Positions 15,200 to 22,453 of a stretch of 24,077 bases of DNA are shown here, piece by piece; position 1 is the first letter of the stretch; each line of letters begins with the position of its first letter. The stretch is from Desulfobacula sp. (lineage in GTDB: Bacteria > Desulfobacterota > Desulfobacteria > Desulfobacterales > Desulfobacteraceae): assembly GCA_029940235.1 (NCBI GenBank), contig JAOZRI010000004.1, forward strand, positions 1 through 24,077, in the 5' to 3' direction. The notes below the pieces were generated by a model. It was given only the letters and a program-made list of their open reading frames with translations. It did no database searches and had not been told where the DNA came from. The translations under genes were made by a program, and so were the position numbers.

Positions 15200-15859
15200 T
15201 TAGAAGTCTTCTATAGAATATAAAAAATGCATTAAAGCAGTTAAAAACGATTTTGTGCTATCTTGAAACTCGACACCAATAGAGAGCTGCCCCTGGGTTC
15301 GTTTGACATTTCTGACACATGCCATGGCACCCAATTCATCGGCAACTCCTGGAAATTGCATATAAACTCTTAAAAGGTCATCCTCTCTTAAAGCATTCAT
15401 ATTATTTTGATTATCATTGTATTTAAATCTACAGCCTTTTTTACTTATATCAAATATTACAGCTTTAAACTCAACATTTTTAGCTTCAATTCTACCTGGA
15501 ATAACAACATCATTTCTTTTAAAATTTCTTAATTCTCTTTGCTGAACTACTTTGGGATATTCAATGGCAATGGCTTTTATAGGGTTGGTAATTGTTTCTA
15601 TAACACTTGTTTGAAAGGCATATACAGAACCCTCATACAAATATTTAACAACCATCTTATTACCGGAATATAGCTTATTTTTAACACTTTTATATCGTTT
15701 GGGAAAAGTAATAAGCATGAATTCGCTTTGAAGCATACCTATGAACACACAAGTAACAGAAAAATTAACGCCGTCAATCTCAAGGTAAACCTTATTGCCA
15801 ATTTCAATATAAATACCTTCGGATTTATCTAATTCTAAAAGGCCTTCCAATTCTTGCAT
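15200..15859 (-). CDS. YcgR-like PilZ domain protein, probable c-di-GMP receptor
   Basis: A 219-residue cytosolic protein with two domains. Residues about 8-100 match the N-terminal PilZN/YcgR-type beta-barrel (GNKVYLEIDG, then FMLITFPKRY and MVVKYLYEGSVYAFQTSV). Residues about 105-215 are the PilZ domain: the c-di-GMP motif RxxxR is R111-N-F-K-R115 and the second motif DxSxxG is DISKKG (137-142), both intact. YcgR-type proteins slow the flagellar motor or act on other surface functions when bound to c-di-GMP; which one applies here is not shown, since no flagellar genes are in the window. AGGA lies about 7 bases before the ATG. It is a single gene, set apart from htrA by a strong hairpin. 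Confidence 0.9.
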   Translation of the reverse strand: MQELEGLLELDKSEGIYIEIGNKVYLEIDGVNFSVTCVFIGMLQSEFMLITFPKRYKSVKNKLYSGNKMVVKYLYEGSVYAFQTSVIETITNPIKAIAIEYPKVVQQRELRNFKRNDVVIPGRIEAKNVEFKAVIFDISKKGCRFKYNDNQNNMNALREDDLLRVYMQFPGVADELGAMACVRNVKRTQGQLSIGVEFQDSTKSFLTALMHFLYSIEDF

Positions 15860-15914
15860 CAGCTGTCCTTTCCCTATTATCTTAAATTAAAAATTTTTTA
15901 TCTGTGTATTAATT

Positions 15915-15943
15915 TAAGTATTGATTCATATGATCTTTGTCAA
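15915..15943 (-). promoter_or_regulatory. Candidate promoter of the PilZ gene
   Basis: A perfect TTGACA on the minus strand (complement of 15938-15943) lies just past the htrA terminator. At 17 bases the -10 position reads TACTTA, a poor match, so the -10 box is uncertain. Confidence 0.35.
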
Positions 15944-15947
15944 GTAC

Positions 15948-15992
15948 TAAAACGGCATTTTATCCATTATTTTTGAATAAAATGCCGTTTTA
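15948..15992 (-). terminator. Terminator hairpin after htrA
   Basis: A perfect 16-bp inverted repeat (15948-15963 with 15977-15992) and a 13-base loop lie 20 bases after the htrA stop. The stem has a GGC/GCC core and A/T flanks, so the T run on the minus strand (GTTTTAG) is partly inside the stem. It probably ends the leftward operon and insulates the PilZ gene. Confidence 0.8.
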
Positions 15993-16012
15993 AAATCAAC
16001 GAAGAGATTATA

Positions 16013-17410
16013 TTATGGTTTTTCAAACCTCATGACAAAAACATGGCTGTTTCCTCTTCTAAACAGCAGCTGTACAGTTTTGCCTTTATCTATGTTTTTT
16101 AAAATTCGCTGGTACTCCTGAATTGTGGAAACTTTTTCATGGTTGATTTCCATTAAAAGATCTCCATGCCGCACTATGGTTGAAGCAGCCTGACTGTCGG
16201 GTTCCATGTCCAAGACAACAAGCCCATTGATATTGGCAGGATAGCCAAATTTTTGTGCAATCTGAGAGTCCATCTCTTTAAATTTAAAACCAAACAGGTC
16301 ATAACCATTGCGCCCAGCAATTGTATCGGGATTATTATCAGGTCTTTTGCCAAGTTTTACCTTAATTGATTTCTTTTTGCCGTTACGTATCAATTGAACA
16401 TTAATTTTTTCACCCACACCGGATTTTGCTACTATTAAAGAGAGATCTCTTGAAGATTCAATATTTTTATCATTTATTTTAATAATAACATCACCAACTT
16501 TAATGCCTGCCTCATCTGCAGGATCTCCCTCATAAACTTTGGCAATATATACGCCTTTGGTCTCTTTAATATTATAATACTGCCCAAGCTCTTTTGTAAC
16601 ATTTTGAATGGCAACACCCATCCACCCACGGGAAACTGATTGCTGATCTGTCAGTTGATCAATCACATCAGTTGCAAGGTCTGAAGGAATCGCAAATCCT
16701 ATGCCCTGCCCTGATCTGATAATTGCAGTATTAATACCAATCACTTCGCCATCAAGATTTAATAGAGGACCTCCTGAATTTCCAGGATTAATGGAAGCAT
16801 CAGTCTGGATAAAATCATCATAGGGTCCAGAGCCTAAGATTCTTCCCTTTGCACTGACAATACCTGCTGTTACAGTCTGTTCAAGCCCAAAGGGGCTGCC
16901 AATGGCCACAACCCATGAACCAACTTTGGTTTGTGTGGAACTTCCAAATTTCAGAGGTACAAGAGCCTCTCCTTTAATTTTAATTAATGCAAGATCGGTC
17001 ATGGGATCAGTGCCAATAACTTTTGCATCATATTCTGTTTTATCATGTAATATGACTTTGATTTGATCTGCATCCTTGATCACATGATTATTGGTGACAA
17101 TATATCCATCTTTGCTTATGATAAATCCAGATCCTAAGCTCTTTTCTTTTCTGTTTTGCGGTCCTTGATTAAAAAAATCATCAAAAGGATTTTTATTCCC
17201 CCCAAATGGCTGGCCAAAAAAATGATTAAAGACCCTTCCTCCACCTTTAATTGTTTTAACTGTCTGAATATTTACGACTCCGGGTTTGGCATCCTGGGCA
17301 AGCTTTGCAAAGCTTGATGGTACCATGGGTGTTTTTGCAACAGATAGTGCCGGAGCGATGATGATAGCCAAAACCATGATACAAAAAAATATTTTATTTG
17401 TGTGTTTCAT
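16013..17410 (-). CDS. htrA: HtrA/DegP (Do-like) periplasmic serine protease
   Basis: Envelope protease and chaperone that degrades misfolded exported proteins. The 465 residues start with a signal peptide (MKHTNKIFF, a hydrophobic core to about 20, then ALSVAK, cleavage near 25). The chymotrypsin-like domain has the catalytic triad H109 (TNNHVI), D139 (TDLALI) and S212 (NPGNSGGP). Two PDZ domains follow, at about 265-355 and 375-463. The flexible loop rich in Gly, Phe and Asn near 56-85 matches the LA loop of Do proteins. The ATG at 17410 has GGAGG 5 bases upstream; the in-frame GTG four codons earlier overlaps that site and is unlikely. It follows the kinase gene by 72 bases, as the last gene of the leftward operon, which suggests control by that two-component system. 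Confidence 0.95.
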   Translation of the reverse strand: MKHTNKIFFCIMVLAIIIAPALSVAKTPMVPSSFAKLAQDAKPGVVNIQTVKTIKGGGRVFNHFFGQPFGGNKNPFDDFFNQGPQNRKEKSLGSGFIISKDGYIVTNNHVIKDADQIKVILHDKTEYDAKVIGTDPMTDLALIKIKGEALVPLKFGSSTQTKVGSWVVAIGSPFGLEQTVTAGIVSAKGRILGSGPYDDFIQTDASINPGNSGGPLLNLDGEVIGINTAIIRSGQGIGFAIPSDLATDVIDQLTDQQSVSRGWMGVAIQNVTKELGQYYNIKETKGVYIAKVYEGDPADEAGIKVGDVIIKINDKNIESSRDLSLIVAKSGVGEKINVQLIRNGKKKSIKVKLGKRPDNNPDTIAGRNGYDLFGFKFKEMDSQIAQKFGYPANINGLVVLDMEPDSQAASTIVRHGDLLMEINHEKVSTIQEYQRILKNIDKGKTVQLLFRRGNSHVFVMRFEKP

Positions 17411-17482
17411 TACAACCTCCACTTAAAATTATTATAATCAAAATCTCTGACTTAAAATTATAATAACGCATCTATATGACTT

Positions 17483-18889
17483 TTAAATGACGCCAGGATT
17501 ATTATATGGTAATGTAATTTGAAAAACAGAACCTGAGTGCTGCCCGTTTGACACTGTAATATCTCCTTGATGTGCACGGACAATAGTTCTGGCAAGGCTT
17601 AATCCCAAACCAGTTCCAGCACTTGTTCTGGATATGTCAGCCCTGTAAAATCTTTCAAATATTTTTTCAAAATCATCGGGTGCAATACCAATCCCTGTAT
17701 CCTCTATTTTGATTTGAACTTCACTATTTTTCAAAATTAAAACAATGCTTACCACGCCATTTGCAGGAGTATATTTAATTGCATTATCCAATAGATTGGA
17801 AAATGCCCTTTGAAGCATTTTCATGTCTGAAAAAATAATTATATTGTCCTGGATATCCTGGGATAATTTTATATGTTTATCCTCTGCAAGCGGGGCAAAA
17901 AGTTCACACGCCTCTTTGATCATTAAAGAGAGATTTGTCATTTGAAAATTAAACTCACCCTCTCCTGCTTCTGCCCGTGAAATTACCAGCATTGTATTGA
18001 TCATATCAAGAAGACGGTCTGACTCTTCAATGGTGTTTGAAGCCATGGTGCGATAGTTGTCCATATTTTCGTCATGGACAAGTGCAAGTTCTGCAAAACC
18101 TCTGATTCTCGTAATTGGGCTTTTTAAATCATGGGCAATATTATCGCTCATCTCTCTAATATTTTTGACAAGTTCTTCTATTCTGTCCAGCATGGAATTA
18201 AAAGTTATTGCAAGCTGATCAAGTTCATTTTTATTGCTGACTGCACAGACCCTTGCTTCAAGATTAGACCCTGAAATATCCTGGGCTGTCTTTGTAATTA
18301 TTTTCACACCTGACATTGCCTTTGCCACGAGAAGCCATCCAGCAACCGCAGAAAAAACAGTGATAAATCCCATGGCTGCAAAAAAAACCTTTTTAAATGT
18401 CGATAAAAATTTAGATTGATAATCCATTACAATGCCGGTTTGCAAAATTGCATTTGATGCTACAAAACTGTAAAGGATTCTTGCTTTTAGTTTTGTTGAT
18501 GGAATAACAATGGTCTCAAAGAGGTCACTATTGGTGATAATAAGTGTTTTTAAAGCATGCTCGTGAATATTAACGTGCTGCCAGTATGACATATGGGAAG
18601 ATGCAAAGACTTCTCCCGAAGGGTATAAAAGTCTGCAAAAAATCACTTTTTCCCCTGCTGCCTGGGCTTCGAGCACTGCAAGCTCCCTTGCACCCATTAA
18701 ACCATTTCTTTGAATAGTTGCAGTAAATTTGGATGCATTGTCAAGAAGGATCTGATCTGTCTGGGACTGAAGGGTCTGGATAGCAAGAAAATAAAACAGA
18801 CCAAAGACAACACCTGAACAGATGGTAAAAATTCCAGTAAACCAGAGAGTCAACCTAAAGGCTATGGTATTAAATATTGTTTGACCCAT
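17483..18889 (-). CDS. Membrane sensor histidine kinase (HAMP, HisKA, HATPase)
   Basis: A 468-residue sensor kinase. The first membrane helix is at about 11-37 and the second at about 166-190, enclosing a periplasmic sensor of about 130 residues without a domain I recognise. A HAMP linker follows (about 190-243). The phosphoacceptor is H253 in NIAHDLKSPITRIRGFAE, and the ATPase domain has the N box NLLDNAIKYTP (365-375), G1 DTGIGI (397-402) and G2 GTGLGLSLA (425-433). The general form is that of CusS/heavy-metal-type kinases, but the signal cannot be told. Its ATG overlaps the regulator stop by one base (TAATG), which makes coupled translation nearly certain. Its pairing with htrA downstream suggests envelope stress sensing. 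Confidence 0.94.
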   Translation of the reverse strand: MGQTIFNTIAFRLTLWFTGIFTICSGVVFGLFYFLAIQTLQSQTDQILLDNASKFTATIQRNGLMGARELAVLEAQAAGEKVIFCRLLYPSGEVFASSHMSYWQHVNIHEHALKTLIITNSDLFETIVIPSTKLKARILYSFVASNAILQTGIVMDYQSKFLSTFKKVFFAAMGFITVFSAVAGWLLVAKAMSGVKIITKTAQDISGSNLEARVCAVSNKNELDQLAITFNSMLDRIEELVKNIREMSDNIAHDLKSPITRIRGFAELALVHDENMDNYRTMASNTIEESDRLLDMINTMLVISRAEAGEGEFNFQMTNLSLMIKEACELFAPLAEDKHIKLSQDIQDNIIIFSDMKMLQRAFSNLLDNAIKYTPANGVVSIVLILKNSEVQIKIEDTGIGIAPDDFEKIFERFYRADISRTSAGTGLGLSLARTIVRAHQGDITVSNGQHSGSVFQITLPYNNPGVI

Positions 18890-19560
18890 TAAACTTTCAG
18901 GACATATCCCGCACCCCGGATCGTATGGATAAGTTTTGGTTGGAAATCCTTATCAATTTTATCTCTTAATCTGCAGATTCTTGCTTCTACAACATTGGTC
19001 ATGGGATCAAAGCTGTAATTCCAGACATGTTCAATGATCATTGTTTTTGATACCACCCTCTCTTTGTTCCTCAATAAATACTCAAGAAGGGAAAATTCAA
19101 GAGGCTGCAACTCTATGGTTTCATTGTCTCTTTTTACCTGACGTTTCAGAATATCAACATTTAAATTGGCATAACTAAGATTTACAGGATCTGTGATATT
19201 GCCGGCCCGCCTTATCAAGGCTTGTACCCTTGCAAGAAGTTCAGAAAAAGCAAAAGGTTTGGTAAGATAATCATCTGCTCCTGCCTGGAGGCCATTTACT
19301 CTGTCATCCACCCTGTTCCTTGCACTTAAAATAATTACAGGAGTATTATTATTATGTTTTCTAATTTTTTTAATTAAAGATATACCATCTAACAGGGGCA
19401 GCATTATATCCACAATCATTGTATCATAGGGTTTGTCAAAGGCCATTTCAAAACCTTGAGTTCCTGTTACAGCATGGTCCACTGCAAAACCCGATGAACT
19501 GAATCCTTTTTCAATGAACTTTGCAATTTTCATATCATCTTCCACAAGAAGAATTCGCAT
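18889..19560 (-). CDS. OmpR/PhoB-type response regulator
   Basis: A 223-residue DNA-binding regulator. The receiver domain (1-118) has the acidic pair E7-D8-D9, phosphoacceptor D51 (IVDIMLP), the conserved S79 region (ILSAR) and K101 (LTKPF). The winged-helix output domain (about 128-222) contains ELQPLEFSLLEYLL, VEARICRLRDKID and HTIRGAGYVLKV, typical of the OmpR family. It is read just before the kinase gene with a one-base overlap. Likely targets include the operon's own genes and htrA, but I saw no repeated binding sites to confirm that. It starts 12 bases after the methyltransferase stop. Confidence 0.95.
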   Translation of the reverse strand: MRILLVEDDMKIAKFIEKGFSSSGFAVDHAVTGTQGFEMAFDKPYDTMIVDIMLPLLDGISLIKKIRKHNNNTPVIILSARNRVDDRVNGLQAGADDYLTKPFAFSELLARVQALIRRAGNITDPVNLSYANLNVDILKRQVKRDNETIELQPLEFSLLEYLLRNKERVVSKTMIIEHVWNYSFDPMTNVVEARICRLRDKIDKDFQPKLIHTIRGAGYVLKV

Positions 19561-19572
19561 GGGAATTATCCT

Positions 19573-20190
19573 CTACTTTCTTTTTAAAACACCAAGAGTT
19601 TTTATCATTTCAACCTCTTCATAATCTTGCGAAGCAATGGCGATTTCATAGACCTGTCGCGGAGCCTGTCCACCCTTATCAGGATTAAAAAAAATATCAT
19701 GCATAACAAGAAATCCCCCGGGCTGGATATGGCAGGCCCAGGTTAAAAAATCTTCATATACTGTGTCAAAGGAGTGTCCACCATCAATAAAAAGCATTGA
19801 AAGAGGTGTTTTCCACATTTTTCCAGCAAGGTTTGAACTTGCAACAATCGGTACAACTGTGTTCTCAAGGCTTGTTTGAGTGAGTGTCTGCTGTAAAAAA
19901 GGAAATGTATTAACCTTTGATAATTTAGAATCAAAAAGATCAGGATCAAAATACTCTTCACCCTGCTGCTGCTCCTCTGATCCTTTATGGTGATCAATTG
20001 AAAACAAAATAGAATCTTTTTGTTTACATGCACTTCCAATTATATAGGCAGATTTGCCACAATAACTGCCTATTTCAAGAACAGGGCCATTTCCCGATGC
20101 TTTAAGGGCAATATTGTAAAGCTGTAAAGCTTCGTTGTCATCCATGAAACCTTTAATGCTCTTCAATAGATCAAAATCAATCTTCATCAT
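19573..20190 (-). CDS. Class I SAM-dependent methyltransferase (Methyltransf_24-like)
   Basis: A 205-residue soluble protein with a Rossmann methyltransferase fold. Motif I is PVLEIGSYCGKS (36-47), an acidic strand end follows at FSIDHH, and the C-terminal half has LFIDGGHSFDTVYEDFLTW (133-151) and PGGFLVMHDIF (157-167), a pattern common to the Methyltransf_24 group. The H-D pair (MHD) and IDGGHS suggest a metal-assisted or sugar/small-molecule O-methyltransferase subtype, but no substrate can be named. It starts inside the last codons of ftsK (overlap of 14 bases; ATGATG offers two starts three bases apart, 20190 or 20187) and is followed closely by the regulator. A role in envelope or surface modification is only suggested by position. 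Confidence 0.8.
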   Translation of the reverse strand: MMKIDFDLLKSIKGFMDDNEALQLYNIALKASGNGPVLEIGSYCGKSAYIIGSACKQKDSILFSIDHHKGSEEQQQGEEYFDPDLFDSKLSKVNTFPFLQQTLTQTSLENTVVPIVASSNLAGKMWKTPLSMLFIDGGHSFDTVYEDFLTWACHIQPGGFLVMHDIFFNPDKGGQAPRQVYEIAIASQDYEEVEMIKTLGVLKRK

Positions 20191-22453
20191 AGCTTCTCAC
20201 AAGAATTTCTCTTGGTTTAGATCCAATTTGAGGTCCTACAATACCCTCGTATTCCATCATTTCAACAAGGCGTGCCGCCCGGTTATAACCAATGCGCAAA
20301 CGTCTTTGGACAAAAGATATTGATGCCTGTCGTGTTTTAGTCACAAGAGACACAGCCTCATCATATTTTTCATCATAATCAGCCTCATCAAACTCCTTTG
20401 TCTCATCATCAACCTTGCCTATTGTAATATCTTCAATATAATCAGGAGCTTTCTGATCTCTTAAAAATTGTGTCACCTTTGCAATCTCTTTTTCAGAGAT
20501 ATAGGCACACTGGATCCTGACAAGCTTTCCTGTTCCAGGAGGACAGAACAGCATATCCCCGTTACCAAGAAGACTTTCAGATCCTCCGCCGTCAAAAATA
20601 GTTCTGGCATCAACCCTTGAAGATACCTGAAAAGAGATCCTTGTGGGAAAATTGGCTTTAATACTTCCTGTAAGCACATCAACAGAGGGTCTCTGGGTGG
20701 CAATGATCAGATGAATCCCAGCAGCCCTTGCCATCTGGGCAAGCCTTGTCAGAGCGAACTCCACATCTTTTGACGCCACCATCATAAGATCTGCCAGCTC
20801 ATCTACAATGACTACAATATAGGGCAGTTTTTCAAACTGAACCTGATTTTCACTTGATTCATCTTTTTCATTTTCTATGTTATTAAGTCTTGAGGCAACC
20901 ATGCTGTTATATTGAACAATATTTCTCAACCCTGTCTGTTCAAGCATTTCATAACGCCGTTCCATCTCCTTTACAGCCCAGAAAAGTGCATTTGTAGCTT
21001 TTTTCATATCTGTAACAACAGGAGATATCAAATGGGGAATATCATTATACACAGAAAGCTCAATGCGCTTTGGATCAATCATGATCATCTTGATTTCATC
21101 TGGAGTAGCTTTATACAACAGGCTAATGATCATTGCGTTTAATCCAACACTTTTACCGGTTCCTGTGGCACCTGCAATGAGAAGATGGGGCATGGAATCC
21201 ATTTTCGTTACCACCGCTCTCCCAAGAATATCTTTTCCAAGACCAAGGGTGAGAAAAGATTTGGATTTTACATAATCCTTTGAAACAATCAAGTCTCGTA
21301 AATTGACATTTTCCCTCTCATCATTTGGAATTTCAATTCCAACAACATCTCTGCCTGGAATGGGTGCAACAATTCTTATGCTTATGGCACTTAAGGCCAG
21401 GGCAAGATCATCTGACAACCCTGCAATTTTGCTTATCTTTATTCCTGAAGCAGGTTTATATTCAAATGTTGTTATGACAGGTCCAGGCTTTATCTCCACC
21501 ACCTCCCCTGTCACATTAAAATCACTTAGTTTATCTTCAAGAATCCTGGCTTTGTTTTTTAACAGATCAGTATCAATATCGTTATCAAGCTTTTTTGCCC
21601 TGTCAAGAAAAGAGATTTTGGGAAGAGTAAATTGCGATTTTTCCCTTATGTCTGCAAATTGAACCTCTGGTTTAAACTCTGAATTATCCTGTTCTATTTC
21701 AACAATGTTAGGTTCCATGGAAATATCAGATTCTGTTACTTCCTTTTTTGTTGATCTTTTTTCACAAATTTTAATGATCTTATCTTCTTTGGAAACTAAG
21801 GGTGTAATATCAATCTGTTTTTGCTCTTCTACTCTCCTTTTTTCTCTTTTCTGCTGAAAATTTTCATATTTTTCTTTTAAAAAATCAATAAATCCCTGGA
21901 AATCACTGGCCATGGTTTTTACAAGATCCACGGTTTTCTGATTGATAAAAAGACCAAGTGTAATAATTGAAATTCCCGTGGTAAGAATAAAACCCATGAT
22001 TAAAAAAAAGGTCAAAATAATTATGGACCCTGTGATATTGGCATATTTTAATAAAAAAGAGGTAAAGAAAATACCAATAATACCGCCCGAGGAGATAGTT
22101 GTATTAAAAAGGTTATAACTATCTTTAAAAAGAAAAAGCATACCACCTGTGCAGGTCATTAACAAAAGGCTGCCAACCAGGGTCAGATATATTATTTTCA
22201 AAGGCCTGGCCTTGATTATCCATACACTTATAAACATTAAAACAACGGGTATCCAGAAGGCTCCCAGCCCAAAAAGAAAAATAAAAAACCCGGCAAAGTG
22301 AGCACCTAAAAGTCCAAATGCATTATGAATATTATCGGGTACGCTGAAAAAATCACTGCCCACGCAGGGATCTGCAATGTCATAGGAAAAAAGACTCACA
22401 CAGGTTAATACTATCAAAAAAAACAGAAGTATGCAGATAAGTTCTTTTTTCAT
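20177..22453 (-). CDS. ftsK: DNA translocase FtsK/SpoIIIE
   Basis: Septal DNA pump that clears the chromosome terminus at division. The 758 residues begin with four hydrophobic segments between about 5 and 170 that anchor it in the membrane. A short charged linker (about 190-290) replaces the very long one of E. coli. The motor contains Walker A GATGTGKS (428-435), DPKRIELSVYNDIPHL (460-475), Walker B VVIVDELADLM (547-557) and ATQRPSVDVLTGSIKANFP (585-603). The C-terminal winged-helix gamma domain (about 695-755, ASISFVQRRLRIGYNRAARL) reads KOPS-type polar sequences on the chromosome. Its ATG overlaps the stop of the RNase J gene by 4 bases. The length fits the short FtsK form of many non-enteric bacteria. 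Confidence 0.96.
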   Translation of the reverse strand: MKKELICILLFFLIVLTCVSLFSYDIADPCVGSDFFSVPDNIHNAFGLLGAHFAGFFIFLFGLGAFWIPVVLMFISVWIIKARPLKIIYLTLVGSLLLMTCTGGMLFLFKDSYNLFNTTISSGGIIGIFFTSFLLKYANITGSIIILTFFLIMGFILTTGISIITLGLFINQKTVDLVKTMASDFQGFIDFLKEKYENFQQKREKRRVEEQKQIDITPLVSKEDKIIKICEKRSTKKEVTESDISMEPNIVEIEQDNSEFKPEVQFADIREKSQFTLPKISFLDRAKKLDNDIDTDLLKNKARILEDKLSDFNVTGEVVEIKPGPVITTFEYKPASGIKISKIAGLSDDLALALSAISIRIVAPIPGRDVVGIEIPNDERENVNLRDLIVSKDYVKSKSFLTLGLGKDILGRAVVTKMDSMPHLLIAGATGTGKSVGLNAMIISLLYKATPDEIKMIMIDPKRIELSVYNDIPHLISPVVTDMKKATNALFWAVKEMERRYEMLEQTGLRNIVQYNSMVASRLNNIENEKDESSENQVQFEKLPYIVVIVDELADLMMVASKDVEFALTRLAQMARAAGIHLIIATQRPSVDVLTGSIKANFPTRISFQVSSRVDARTIFDGGGSESLLGNGDMLFCPPGTGKLVRIQCAYISEKEIAKVTQFLRDQKAPDYIEDITIGKVDDETKEFDEADYDEKYDEAVSLVTKTRQASISFVQRRLRIGYNRAARLVEMMEYEGIVGPQIGSKPREILVRSYDED

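Noticed and set aside
21303..21662. 119-codon frame on the plus strand within ftsK
   Set aside because: Antisense shadow of the FtsK motor domain; Ser/Leu-rich translation typical of shadows.
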